Shown piece by piece: positions 45,536-56,941 of a stretch of 64,000 bases of DNA (its first letter is position 1; each line of letters starts with the position of its first letter). The notes below the pieces were generated by a model, which was not told where the DNA came from, searched no databases, and saw only the letters and a list, made by a program, of their open reading frames with translations. Source of the stretch: Roridomyces roridus (Eukaryota; Basidiomycota; Agaricomycetes; Agaricales; Mycenaceae); NCBI GenBank assembly GCA_029378245.1, contig JARKIF010000175.1, forward strand, positions 1 to 64,000, given 5' to 3'. A program made the translations under genes and the position numbers.

Positions 45536-46001
45536 TCTACGAGTGACATCTACTTTTATACCTCGGCCGGTTGACCCTGACTGGGAGCTCAGTCCCTGAG
45601 GCCTATCTCGCTGATGGAATGCTATCGAATGGTATCCAGACCAAGATCCTTCCAGAGTCTTGCGGGTTGTATACGCATATTTCGGGCTTCTACTTATGCT
45701 TCGCTTGAGTTTGGGACGCAACTTCGAACTCGCCAAGTGACTCTGAGAGAGACTTTCCGGTTCAACTCCGTTCCATGCTGTTCAAGGTGCTGCTCTTTTG
45801 TTCACTGGCCGAAATTGACGACCTCTGTCCGGGTTCCGGTCCAATTCAATTTTTCTGGATGACAAGAACAACTACAATCAAGGAGCAGGGTAGATCTGGA
45901 CACCAAATTAGGATGCATCAAGAAGCCAATTTTCAAGTTCTAAGATATACAAGTAGATAATGCACAAAATACCCAAAAAATCCTGAAACATCTGGAAGCA
46001 T
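45536..46001. other. intergenic with further degraded repeat
   Basis: One more B-box-like GGTTCAACTCC occurs near 45,760, within a segment resembling the array. The rest is the 3' flank of the F-box gene. Confidence 0.4.
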
Positions 46002-47516
46002 TCAGATGTACATGGGCGGGAAGAAGCAAGATCCACGCGTGCCCCATACGCAAACGAGCAGCTGCTTCTGAATGCGCAACTCTCGCAGCCGTGCAAAGAC
46101 AACTGGGTGAAAATCCCGATATCTGCCCTCCGGCCAGGTCATATCCAACTTGAACGGCTCATGCGCTTCAGAGACCGGCCGCCGCGAGTGCAGAAAATCC
46201 AACAAGACGCTGTCGTCAAATTTGAGCAGGGACGAACACTCCAAGGTGCGAAGATGGGGGACGAGCAGCGGAGCAGCGGCTGCAGAGTCAGGATCAACTG
46301 GGAGGGTGAATTTCGCGAGGAGCGTGTCGGTGATGAGATGCATGTCGACACCGACGTGCCTGTAAAGAGGGTTGATCTGGTGATCTCAGATAGCAAGGGA
46401 CTGCAAAGAAGGTAGACATGATAAACACTCGAGGAGTTCTGTTTCCGTTATTGCCACCATGATCAAATGGAGGGATTGCAGTGTATGGTGGAACAAGGAA
46501 CGAGTGGCGAGGCCCATGAAACCGGCATGAGGCCATGGAATGTGCACACAATTCGACTCGCTAGCGCGGTCAAGCAACAGCTCGTTCAGATGCGGTAGGG
46601 TGAGAGACGCCAAGATGTCGCTCAGACCGAGGATACAGTCCCCGCCTGTATATGCAGCTATCGCTACCTGGATGGATAATTTATTGATGCTGGACGATGT
46701 CTGAGGCAGGTCGAAACGACTGATCGAGTTTCCCTGCCAGTTGCCAAACTTCAGGTTTATGCTGAACGCCGACGCAGGCGACAGGTGCGACATAATGTCC
46801 AGAGCGGCACCGACCTCCTCGCCCGTAATGAGATCCGAACACTTGAAAACCTGCAATTGCTCCAACGGCGGGCTACTGGCTGCAAATAAGAGGAGCAAGC
46901 CTCGATGGATGACCAGATTACGCAAATTTGGTGCATCTTTGGAAACATCCAACGGGAGAGTGTCGGGGCCCTCGGCACAACCAATTTCGAGTCGTTGGAG
47001 AGAGGATAGTCTGCCCTTGGCGGCGGATAAAAGGCCGAGCTCTGTCGGCTCGGAGAACGAGAACTTGGCAGTCCTCCAGCGATCCGAATGCGGCATCAGC
47101 AGCTCGAATACCGCAGGACAAACATTGAAGATCTTCAGATGCAACGCGCATTGGGCACCGCGGTTCAAAAAAGCCGTGAGCCATTTCGTGGTGCAAGAGG
47201 CGTTATCGCTTTGCCAGCTCAGCGAAATGGAGCGCCAGAGCGTGGGGGTGCCCAAGATAATCACGCGCCAGCTAGCGCAAACTTGGGAAAGCGCAAGCAG
47301 GGGCACGAAGCATATATAGCGGTACTGGGTGGTCCGCAGCCTGGGCGAGGAGATATCGAAGAGATGAGCCATAATTTCTGGTGGCATTCGACGAATTGGC
47401 GAGAGCAGACTGCGGCACTGATAAAGATAGGTGGTGCAGTCCGAGGGCACCCTGCGATTATGAGCAACAGGGCGAGCCGGTCCTTCCGACAGTCGCGCCA
47501 CCTCGTCGGATAACAT
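46002..47516 (-). CDS. F-box/LRR-type protein
   Basis: F-box proteins recruit targets to SCF ubiquitin ligases; this Agaricomycete type is greatly expanded and mostly uncharacterised. The start at 47,516 is followed by an F-box-like helix region LLSPIRRMPPEIMAHLFDIS, then LLALSQVCASWRVIILGTPT with LWRSISLSW. Leucine-rich segments follow, such as LSSLQRLEIGC, APNLRNLVIHRG and LPHLNELLLDRA, ending in LSCLPSLQSLAI. A stop at about 46,386 interrupts the frame. Sequence of the expected kind (DTLLAKF, LVPHLRTLECSSLLKFDDSV, LRELRIQ) resumes in another frame to 46,002. That break is either an intron I could not place or a frameshift, so the C-terminus is uncertain. Confidence 0.75.
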
Positions 47517-47899
47517 GGAAATCGTGGATGTGATGTGGTCTGGTGGTTCTGAGTTCGAGCGTAGCAGTTCAATGACGCGCTGTATATCCGCGACACTGGG
47601 GAGTAGCGTCGAAGAACGAGCTTCGGAGGACGTGAAGGCGAAAATTCACTGATAGTAAGGCTAGCGCGATCAGAGGCGCGAGCAGAGTGCGGTAGATCGC
47701 ATACATTGAAAGAGTGCCAGAGAGAGTACCCGTCAGCGCGTGCCACGAAATATTCCCTGTCGAGCGGCGGATGTGGATGTCGGGAACAAGATGCGCTGGC
47801 AGCTGATACCTCCGTTTGGCATCATTGATCAGCCGCGTCAACAACGCGTCAACAAAGTTGCAAGTAGGGCAGGTAGATTCCGACCATTATGAGCAATAA

Positions 47900-48580
47900 T
47901 ATGTATTTATCTGAGATGGTGGCGGGCGCACTGGGAATTGGCGGCTGTAAAATCTGAAGCAAGTTGGAACTGCTCGGTAACAAAAAATCCTCGAGCCATG
48001 AATGATGACAGATGGCCGCAAAGGGAATCGAACCGCTTGCTCACCGGAATTGGGTCACATCCGTAGACTGCATCTCGTTGTAATGGGAGTCGAGAGAAAA
48101 AGGTTCGGCGTGATGGTTGGAAGTAGCATAATAGGACAGCCACCCAGGGACTCGGCGAATGGCGTGGAGCGGGTTTGAGTACCTCCACGAGATTCTTTGA
48201 GAGCCTGAGAGCACCTGGACTGGTTTGCCAGCAAAACAGGATGATCTCGGAATGGGCATGGGAATCGAACCGCTTTCAGGCCGACGTTTGAGAGGTGTGA
48301 CAGGTGTCCACTTGGTGCTTCATTTTGAAGGCTCCTTCTGCTGACAGTTGAGAGTCGACAGTCGAGGCACGGAGAAAAAAACGAGCACCATTCGATTTGT
48401 AGCCTATGGCCGCGAAGGGAATGGAATACATCGAGCCCGGGAACGCAAGTCTTTTGATACTCATCCCAACTATGTACGACCCACCTGCACACTGGTTATA
48501 ACACGGCGGGGAGAAAGCTCCTGTCAAGTGGTGTTGAGCTCGACCGCGCACCTAGAAGAACTCAGGTAGCCTCCTACTAG
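47900..48580 (-). repeat. minus-oriented B-box repeats
   Basis: Read on the minus strand, GCGGTTCGATTCCC occurs near 48,020 and 48,250, with a degraded copy near 48,420. The block starts with TGGCGGGCGCACTGGGAATT and GCAAGTTGGAACTG, which recur at 53,030-53,090. The 47,517-47,900 part before it shows no gene that can be supported. Confidence 0.55.
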
Positions 48581-48761
48581 TAGTCCAAGAATTTGGCCGC
48601 GTTGAAGTCAAGGACTCGCCCTCTGTATCGTTGACTGGGAGCAGACGCAAAAGACAAAGCCCCGAGCCACCATCCAAAAACCACTTATTGCAAAGCACAA
48701 GAAAAGCATACATACATACATTCAGCACATGGTATCATCGTCAAGAAAAAGTGGGTATCAA

Positions 48762-49951
48762 TCAATCATCAAGCAACTGCCCAGGAATATAAAACGTCAA
48801 CACACCACCCGCATCCGCCAGGTCGCCGACGTAGACGTATAGGATCATGCAGTGGTTCTGGCATATACCTGTGTGATACAGTGAGACTCGAGGGAGAGGC
48901 AGGCAGGAGGAACGGAGGCACGCACAAGCGATCGTCGTGGTAGAAACGACGTGGCTGTTCAGAAACTTGAAGAAACTCTTGGTCGATACGAGCACGGAGA
49001 ATAGTTGGTCGGGATCGCGCTCCGCGTCCTCGTCTGCGTTGGGGTCTCGTTGATTTTGTGAATCCGACGGGGCTGAAAGACAATTAGAGACGATATAGAT
49101 GATGCAGTGGTGGCACAGCGTCGATCCTCACCTTGATTTGTATTCTTGCAATTCCGCCACTCGGTATCGACGCTGACGCTGTCGGTGCGGATGGCGAGCT
49201 GCAGTCGGCCGTTGTTATTCGCGCGGACGGCGAGAAAGTCCGACATGGGGCGGAGGCGTTCGACGATGGGGCGGATTTTTTGAAGTGGTGGGAGGATGAT
49301 GTGGACCTTCATTTCATCCCAACCTTACATCAGAGTGGACTTGACGGAATGAAGACAAAGGGACACGCACATCAGGTTCGGGACACATCGGTTCTTTGAG
49401 ATTCGCCACATCCGCAGGCTTCAAGACCTCGATCTTGACATCGTGAGCCACGCGCATCTTGCGTCCTTGCCTCGACATGCCGATAATCTCAAAAGTGAGC
49501 ACCGCATGGTCGTTCTTCTTGGCGAGCTTCATGATGATTTCCTCCGTCTCGTATGCGGACCCTTTTGGTGGCTGGGACGCTGATCTGAGGGCGGCGAGGA
49601 GGGCTTCTGACGCGAGTGCCATTGTGATTACGTTGTCGGCGTTGGATTGGATGCGGTAGGATGTGAAGAGGGAGTCGACTTTGATTTGACTTTAACGTGT
49701 TAGTGGATGTTGGGGAAAGAGGGGGCGGAGAGACGCACGACCAGACTTGAATGCCACCGTCGTTCGTCTCGCTGTTGCAGATAATGCACATGACTTCCTC
49801 GCTGAATTTTATGATACATTTCTTCTGCAGTTTTTCGATGGCCTGGATGATTCCTGGGGTCAAAGATGAGTCACACAGGAGTTGGAGCGCGTATGGATAA
49901 AAACTCACGGAAGAAAGTATTCACATTCTCGATTGTGGCGCGGAATCGCAT
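48762..49951 (-). CDS. hus1: HUS1, 9-1-1 checkpoint clamp subunit
   Basis: Hus1 forms a ring with Rad9 and Rad1 on damaged DNA in the nucleus and activates the ATR-type checkpoint. The start at 49,951 gives MRFRATIENVNTFF, then IIQAIEKLQKKCIIKF, EEVMCIICNSETNDGGIQVW, IQSNADNVITMALASEALLA, NDHAVLTFEI, ILPPLQKIRPIVERLRPMSD, LAIRTDSVSVDTEWRNC, and the C-terminal ILYVYVGDLADAGGVLTFYI with PGQLLDD. Exons are 49,909-49,951, 49,739-49,853, 49,371-49,689, a fourth starting at 49,306, then two more, joined by GT-AG introns. The length and the ends fit full-length Hus1. It is divergent from the Maf gene, 73 bases from start to start. Confidence 0.93.
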
Positions 49952-50024
49952 GGACGAGATGAGTGTAGGAAGCAAGCGGTAATTGATGGATTACATCAGC
50001 CATCAACGCGTCTCTTCTGCCACC
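49952..50024. promoter_or_regulatory. short bidirectional promoter between HUS1 and Maf
   Basis: Only 73 bases separate the two divergent start codons, so the transcripts must start within or overlap across this interval. The Maf start has a good context (CACCATG). No TATA box is evident. Confidence 0.7.
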
Positions 50025-51013
50025 ATGTCCTCCTCCTGCGTTCTCCCTCATGCCCTCAAGACACCAGCTATCAAGAAGCTCACTGGCAAAAGAATCATAC
50101 TCGCATCCGCTAGCCCCCGCCGGAAGGACATCCTCAGCGTCCATGTACCACCCCTCATCATCTCTGACGACGAGCAAGCTAACGGACGTTCCAGGGTCTG
50201 GCACCGGAAATCGTGCCGTCCACATTCCAAGAAGACCTCGACGTCAACTCCTTTCAGAATATTCACGAGTATCCGGTGGCCACCGCCTCTCACAAAGCAA
50301 TCGAAGTATACGAGCGGCTCGTGGTGCGTCATCCTCAAAGTCCCGTCTACACTCGTTGACTGTCTTCCAAGCAAGCTGATCCGGAGAACCCACCAGACCT
50401 CGTCATCGCCGCCGACACCGTCGTCCTGACGCACGCCCAGCCGTCCACAGAGCAGACGTCCTTCTCCCTGCTCCCCGGTGTGACACAAGAACTCCTCGAA
50501 AAGCCGAGCTCCAAGGACGACAATCGGCGGATGCTCCTGGATCTGAATGGTGGTGTCTGCGAGGTGGTTACTGGTCTCGTCGTTGGTGCGTCTCATGCCT
50601 CCCTACCCACTCTACCCATCGACTGACCGTCAATCAGTGTATCCGATATTGACTTCCCCTGGTTATATGACACGGTGATTTTCCTCGGTGTCTCGACCGA
50701 GTCGTTTTCTGACCAACCTCTAGTTCCATCGACGAGCGCTCCCTAGTCTATTTTGCCGACAACCCGAGGGAGGTCATTGATGCCTACGTCGAGAGCGGAG
50801 AAGGGTTGGATGTTGCTGGTGGATTTGCCATTCAGGTACGCGGTCCTCTTCTCTCTCTGGTGCTAGCGACTAAGATCCCAACAGGCCCGTGGAGGAGCTC
50901 TAGTCCGCAAGGTGGATGGGGACTACAATAACGTCGTCGGCTTCCCTGCTGCGTCGTTCTTCCGTCTTTTAGATTTGTTGGTAGAAGAGGATTCGGACTT
51001 TTTAGATATTTGA
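50025..51013 (+). CDS. Maf/Ham1-fold nucleotide pyrophosphatase (Maf family)
   Basis: Maf proteins hydrolyse non-standard or specific nucleoside triphosphates to monophosphates and help keep nucleotide pools clean. The start at 50,025 gives a short leader and the signature KRIILASASPRRKDIL. Then come EIVPSTFQEDLD, ATASHKAIEVYERL, DLVIAADTVV (the conserved Asp of the active site), LLDLNGGVCEVVTGLVV, and GEGLDVAGGFAIQ with GGALVRKVDGDYNNVVGFP and a C-terminal SFFRLLDLLVEE. Introns, each about 45-60 bases, interrupt the gene near 50,139-50,194, 50,325-50,370, 50,585-50,638, 50,674-50,724 and 50,836-50,885. All Maf motifs are present, so it is probably functional. Confidence 0.92.
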
Positions 51014-51062
51014 CGGCTCGGCATGATCACACATGAAATAACAAGGACAAATTACATCACCC

Positions 51063-52196
51063 TTGCCTCCTACCACCACGCTCCTTCAAGACAGTCGTTA
51101 CAGAATGCCAACTATCAACAGCACAGAGGAAGTCTACTCCGCCGGCATCACCCTCGCCGGGCACGTCTACTCCAAGGCCGCCGTCCACCACTTCATCCGC
51201 AGCCTCGCAATCGTGCTCGCTTTCATCCTATTCTCATATCTGGCGCTCGTCACCTTCCCGTCTCTCGCTGCGCGCAAGTACCCCTCACCGCCAGCTCTCA
51301 GGGTGCGTCCGATACACTGACCTTTGTGGCGAGATGTCTGATAACGAGTTACCCCTCTGCAGAATGTCAGCACCAGAATCGTCGACACGGGTGCTTCCCA
51401 AGTCGATATCTCCATCCCCGAGAGACCGTTCCGTCCTCGCCCACGTCCGATTCCTATGGACTACTCCCACTCGGAGTCTCAGCCCTCACCGCCTTTGAAA
51501 TACTCGCCCCTGTTACACCCTCATCACCAACAGCAATACGCTGCGATGGCCCAACACGCACACTCCCTATCCCCGCTCGCCTACGCCGCCCTCGAGAACC
51601 TCCACGCCACCGCAGACACGCTTGTCGGCGCACACCCCTTTGCCGTCTCCTTCATCTCGCGGTCCATCCATAGTCCCCCGGAACGAAAGATCGTCTTTCC
51701 TTGGGTCCACCCCGACGCTTCGTTTGGCTTGATTCGGTCTGGATTTTTGGGGTCTGGGCCTAGGGTAAGGATGCCGATACGTGCTGTTGCGTTGTGCAAG
51801 CCCAGGACCGTGGGAGGAGGGAAGGAGAAGGAGACGGTTGAGAGAGCAGATTCGACGGCTTCAAGTACGACCTCTCACTCCACCTCCCAGCCAGCGCCCG
51901 TAGCTCCACGCAACAAGAACCGCATGCGCGACAACCGGCTTTTGTACAACAACTTTGGGACTTTCTCCAACAAAGTCGATATCAAGACGCGGAGGCGCAG
52001 CAAGAACCTCGTGATCAAGACCAAGGTTGCTACGACGACGTCGAATGCGCATGCTGGCGTCAAGTCTGCGTCCGCCGGCCATGGAAAGAATGTGAAGCGT
52101 GCGCATAGGGTTGGTGTTATTTTCGAGGGTCGGCGGGATAGAGAGGGTGTGAAGGAGAATGTCGAGCCGAGGGAGGCGGGTACCGGGATACCTTGA
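51063..52196 (+). CDS. hypothetical protein with one N-terminal membrane segment
   Basis: Not recognised as a known family. One intron (51,303-51,361; GTGCGT...CTGCAG) joins two exons. An N-terminal leader is followed by a hydrophobic segment SLAIVLAFILFSYLALVTF. A Pro/Ser/His-rich region follows, then YAALENLHATADTLVGAHPF, a Ser/Thr-rich stretch, and a strongly basic C-terminus (NKVDIKTRRRSKNLVIKTK). Start candidates are 51,063 or 51,105; the second has a context closer to consensus. It may be an anchored protein with a basic domain on one side. Confidence 0.65.
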
Positions 52197-52289
52197 ATTC
52201 GGGGTGGACTTGTATTGTATGAGTTGCAGGGTTGTGTGGAATTTGCATTATATGTGGATGCTGCTGTTTTGACTTTTGCTCACTTGGTA

Positions 52290-53092
52290 TGCGAACAGTC
52301 CAGAGAAAAAATGGAACACGTCACGATTCTATGGCCGCACATGGAATCGAACCGGGTTGGGCTGTACTACCGCGGGGGCTGGAGTTGAGTATCTGTCCTC
52401 ATGTCTGGTGTAACTCCATACGATTACTTCGCTGGGGTTTTGTGGTACTGCTTTCTGGGCATCATTCTCTCCAGAGCTTCCGAGAGTCCTGGATTGGGAA
52501 AGAAAGAAAAAAATGGAACCGAACCGCTGTGATGTCTGTCCTATGTGCACCTCATCGCGGAGGGAATTCATGAATGCAACGAGTGTTGGTACATTTCAAT
52601 TGGTGGAATGACTAAATCTATATCTCTGTGGTCAGTGATTTTTCAGCAGATCTGAGAAGCGGAGAAAAAGAGTGACTACCCGGATACGTTCGTATGGCCG
52701 TCAAGGGAATCGAACCACTGCGAGGGTGTATGTTCACGTCATCGTCGTGCCGAGGCAGTCGAGTGCAACGGAGCGTGCGTGGTACAGGGGGCTCTGTTGA
52801 TTATTGACAATAAGTTCTTTATTTCGGGCCCGTCCCGTGAGGGCCTGCCGAGAGTCCGTTGGGAAAAAAGAGTCCATCCGGCCGAGCGTCTCATGTCCGT
52901 CAAGGGAATCGAACCGCTTCGCTCATTCGGAGTACCGACACTGGGACGTGCAGCGCAGAACGACAGATTGACGCTCAATTATAAGAACGGAGTACACCAT
53001 CTACTTATGTATTTATCTGACAATGACATGGTAGCGGGCGCGTTGGGGATTGGCGGCTGTATTATAAAATCTGATGCAAGTTGGAACTGAAT
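52290..53092 (-). repeat. minus-oriented B-box repeats, second cluster
   Basis: On the minus strand CGGTTCGATTCC or close forms occur near 52,345, 52,525, 52,705 and 52,910, each next to GGCCGTCA/CGGCCATACGA-like sequence. The block ends with the GCGGGCGCGTTGGGGATTGG and GCAAGTTGGAACTG segment shared with 47.93-47.97 kb. No gene was seen. Confidence 0.55.
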
Positions 53093-53120
53093 GGACCCAA
53101 ACCGCATTCTAAATACTGCC

Positions 53121-53691
53121 TCAAATCAAATGAATCAACATCAAAAGAAACACCGCGACGGCTGCAACCCTCATAGGCTTGATCTCGGCACTGGCAAATC
53201 CTGTCCCAGGTTGGTTCGCCGTCCCCGGAGTAGAGGTACCGCTACTCCCAGGCCCTGCCGCCCCATTGGTAAAGGTCCCCGCGACAGTGATATTGTGAAC
53301 AGTATTCCCCAGCTCCGCACAGTTTTGAACGAAAGCTGCCAGTGACAAGCTCCCTCAGCTCCAACAAGACGAAGCGATGATGATAACGCACAGTCAAAAG
53401 ACTCCTGAGCCGCAGCAGGGGTGCTCTCGTTTGCCTTGACGTTGCAGTCCTGGGTCTCTGCGTACAGTTGGGCGTAGGCGTCGGTACACCCTGGGACGAT
53501 GGACGAGTTGCGGATGATTTGGTCGCATTCGGCCTCCAGGGTGTTGTTTGCGCCGAGGATTTGAGCGTTGGCTGATGGTAGACGGGCTTAGGAACGGGGA
53601 TCGTGCAAGCAACGTCACCGTGGTGCTTACTTCGGGTGTGTAGTATGAAAAAAATGAGGGGGATGAGGGAAAGAGCGGTGCCTTTGGCCAT
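53121..53691 (-). CDS. small secreted, probably GPI-anchored protein
   Basis: Start 53,691 gives a signal peptide MAKGTALSLIPLIFFILHTR. The mature part reads NAQILGANNTLEAECDQIIR, NSSIVPGCTDAYAQLYAETQ, DCNVKANESTPAAAQESFD and FVQNCAELGNTVHNITVAG, with four cysteines and several N-glycosylation sites (NNT, NSS, NES, NIT). A Gly/Ser/Thr-rich spacer and a C-terminal hydrophobic tail (MRVAAVAVFLLMLIHLI) suggest GPI anchoring at the plasma membrane or wall. Two introns (about 53,572-53,630 and 53,340-53,392) have GT-AG ends. The family is not known to me by name. Confidence 0.75.
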
Positions 53692-54379
53692 GTTGAAGGG
53701 GTATGTGGAATAACGATAGAGTTTGAAACTGTTTCCGCTACTTATACTCCCTGGGACGCCCAAGAGAGAGAAAAAACATGGTTCAAAATTGGCACTGGGC
53801 GTCAAACGGGCGCGTATCTGTCTTTCAAGACGAGTGGCGCATATGTCGAGATGGACGCTGTCTAGCCAAATTGAAAAGGCTTGCAGGTGAATATGTTCAG
53901 GCGACATTTGTTCAAAATACGGCGCTTCTATCAGCGCCCACCTGTCCGTAGCTGTAGGAGCTAGCTACCAATGACAACCTGGTGCTCTGGAATGTAAGCT
54001 GAGAAACGCAGTGAACTGAGATATTAGAAGAGAGAGCGGAGTACTGAGAATGGTCCAGCTGGTCGCGGCGGCTTTCTCGACGTCTTGGGGCAGCCATTGT
54101 GTTGCCACAACTTGTTTCAAGTCTATTCCAGGCGAACAAAAGTTAGCCACAGCTCGCGCGCTTATCCGTCGTATTTCACCTTTAGATTTCTGACAGTGGC
54201 GTTGGATTTCAAGCGTTGCCTGATATGCATGTCGAATCGCAGCGCTGAAATTTCAACCGAAGGTTGAATAATCAGTGGCTGTGTCGCATCTCATGACCGG
54301 TCATGTGGATGATCTCGGATCATCGCCCAACGTTGACTCTGGCGTCGAGTCAACTCTCTTTTTGCTCTGCACACTCACC
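53692..54379. other. intergenic between divergent genes
   Basis: This should hold the promoters of the secreted-protein gene (minus) and the acetyltransferase-like gene (plus). No motif stands out. Confidence 0.4.
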
Positions 54380-55761
54380 ATGTCGGGACAGAAACTACGT
54401 CAGCTGGGTGCGTGGCTACTGTTCCTCATTCAACTCCCCGCGTTATACACTCAACGCCGTCAGGCGACTTGGAAAAGCTCAATGCCACCAAAAACTTCCT
54501 AGGCATGGACACTTGCATCGCCCTGTCTGCGCGATACAGCAAAGCCCAAAACACGCCTTTGACCAAGAAAATCATTTTCCCCGCACTGCGAACCCTAATC
54601 GAATCTCACTCCATGTTGGGCGTGCGTTTCGAGGGCAAACTCGACTCTGCGGACATTGCATTCTTCCGGCTCCCGAGTGTGGATCTCTCCCGCGTTGTCG
54701 AATTCTCTCAGAACACCGACCTCCAGGCTGCGTTGGAAAAGTGGTTCACGCGGCGTTTCGATGATAGCTCAGAGGACATGCCGCTTTGGCGCATCGAGGT
54801 CCTCGCGGACAATACGCTCATCTTTGCGATGCATCACGCAATGGGAGACGGAATCGCTCTCGTCGCGTTCTATCAATCTCTCCTACGTGCGCTTCAACAG
54901 CAGTCGGCTTCGGACTTTTCGTCTGTGGTAGCGGTGCCCGCTCAACCGATACCTCCGCCGGTCGAGGTCGCCATGGACGTACGCCCCTCGCTGTGGAAGG
55001 TTCTGAGCTCGCTCTATGACATCTATATTCCAGGCTACTGGAAGCAATCCACCTACGCATGGACTGGAAACCCCAACCCTACGTCCATCGCCCTGCACAC
55101 CCACGTCCGGTTAATCCGCTTTGCACCGTCGGACATGAAGAAACTGACGGTGAACTGTCGGACACACGGCGCCACCGTCTCCTCCGTTCTCTACGAACTC
55201 GGAGTCATCACGCTCTCCCGGCTCATCTCCACCCAACCCGATGCGGCGAAATACAAATCAATATGCCTAGCCGTCCCCATGTCCCTCCGGAGTGCCGCAG
55301 GTGCAAGTGACGATTCCATTTGCTATTACTCCGCGAGCGTGGACACATACCCCGCGCTGCATACCGAGTTCTCTTGGGCCAGCGCGGCGCGCGTCACAGC
55401 GGAGCTCAGAGGGCACAAGAAGGACGTCCATCAAGGTCTTGGGTTCCTCGCTGCCATTGCACAGAATTATGCCGCTGTTATGCGGGGTTCTCTAGGTGGT
55501 AGGCGCTCGCAGGGACTCCGGATATCCAATGTCGGGCGTTTCGTTCCGGTTGTGGCGGGACCGTCTGAATGGAACCTCGGAGAATGCTTCTTCGGGCAGT
55601 GTGATTCTGTCGTCGGGGCTGCGATGACGATGAATGTCGTCGGCGACCCATCTGGGGCGCTGCATTTGACTATCGTGTGGGGTGATAAAAGCTTGGACAC
55701 GGCTTTTGTGGAGGGTTTTGTTGAGCTGTTTAGCGAGTCGTTCGCGGGGCTTGTGGCGTAG
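54380..55761 (+). CDS. alcohol-acetyltransferase-like (condensation-fold) enzyme
   Basis: Enzymes of this fold (AATase/Atf type) transfer acyl groups from CoA to alcohols or related acceptors, for example to make volatile esters. The first exon is short (54,380-54,407); splicing over 54,408-54,463 gives MSGQKLRQLGDLEKLNATKN followed by FLGMDTCIALSARYS. The catalytic motif is HHAMGDG, within LIFAMHHAMGDGIALVAFYQ. Other family-like segments are SMLGVRF, MPLWRIEVL, LTVNCRTHGATVSSVLYEL, and a C-terminal SEWNLGECFFGQCDSVVGAA with GALHLTIVWGD. The length of about 440 residues is usual. Substrate cannot be deduced. No break was seen. Confidence 0.85.
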
Positions 55762-56077
55762 AAGGTTCCGTTTAGATTTACGGTGTAATGATTTGCTCGG
55801 CAGTAATTCTACTTTTCTTCCCTGGGAAAAATGAATACCCGACCACTACCAATCCCAACGAATAAATTCGACAATCCCAGTATCAAACTGATGAGCAAGA
55901 ACGACCAAGTTTGGATTGATGACCTGCATGCCTATCAAAGAACGAAGGTAGGTATACAATGGTGCAGATACAACAAAGTTCTGGTATGTAGTGTAAGTGG
56001 TTGTCCTGGTACAAAAGAACGAATTCGAACGATGGCTGGGCGCACCGCGTTGGGCTATGTAAACGTCTGTATGCAGG
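55762..56077. other. intergenic between convergent genes
   Basis: The 3' ends of the acetyltransferase-like gene (plus) and the membrane-protein gene (minus) face each other here. Nothing else was seen. Confidence 0.4.
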
Positions 56078-56941
56078 CTATATGTACTCGAGTCGTCGCT
56101 GTACAACAGCAATATCACCCAAACCCGCTCGTGGCCGTGGCCGTGGCGGCGGAATCGGAGTCGGAATCGTAGGTTCGAAACTCAACCCACGGACCTCCTG
56201 CTGGACCTGCTGTATCTCGCACAAAGAGGCCGAGGCCGAGAGCGACTCGGAGGCATAGGAGAGTGGGGAGATGGGGCGCGTGGATGTGGCCATGGATGCG
56301 GGCGTGGGCGGGGGTGCAGGGAGGGCGGGGAGGGGAAGGAGAGCTGATGGGAGCGTACCACGGACATCGCCTATGCGACGCGGCACACTCGATGTGCGTG
56401 GTCGTGGCTGAATTATTGGATTCGGTGCAGTGTATATGTAACCACGTCCTCGGGGGGCCGTGGAATCCGAAGGTGGGCGAGTGGGAGTACTGAGACTGCA
56501 TCCCTCTTGTTCTCGGGGAGTCGGGCGACCTCGAGCTCGGCGCCTTTGTTGGCATATACGAGCGACCACACCGGAGATGATGGTGAACGCGATGATGGAG
56601 GTGACGACGCTGGCGATGATGACGGGGTTGTTGACTGTTCCTCTGGGGGAAAAAAAGACCTAAATTCGACGGGGGACGGAGATAGAGATTGGATGGATTG
56701 GACGCACGCGAACCCCGTCATGGGAGTGTCCCTGCTCGCCCGACGACCGCTGGACGCTGCAGAGTTCCGATGTGGTCAGTGTAGTCGGAGAACAGGAGTT
56801 TAGGTGCACGTACTTACACGGTCTACTCCGTGGTGCAATTGCGTAACCGACGAGAGTAGCAATCAAGGACAACGAAGTCCAGGCCCTGCTCTGCACAGAA
56901 CCTTGGTCAAGGCTGGGTAGGCAGAACGATGAGCGGGGCAC
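56078..56941 (-). CDS. single-pass membrane protein, Pro/Ser-rich (5' exons uncertain)
   Basis: The well-supported part is the last exon (56,078 to about 56,655). After an acceptor with a long T/C tract it reads TVNNPVIIASVVTSIIAFTI as a membrane segment, then the basic stop-transfer ICQQRRRARGR. A cytoplasmic Pro/Ser/Arg-rich tail with PRPRPRAGLGDIAVVQRRLE at the end follows. Upstream, a candidate exon (about 56,700-56,941) contains another hydrophobic piece, WTSLSLIATLVGYAIA, but the junction could not be fixed. Similar layouts occur in many unnamed fungal membrane sensors. Confidence 0.5.
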
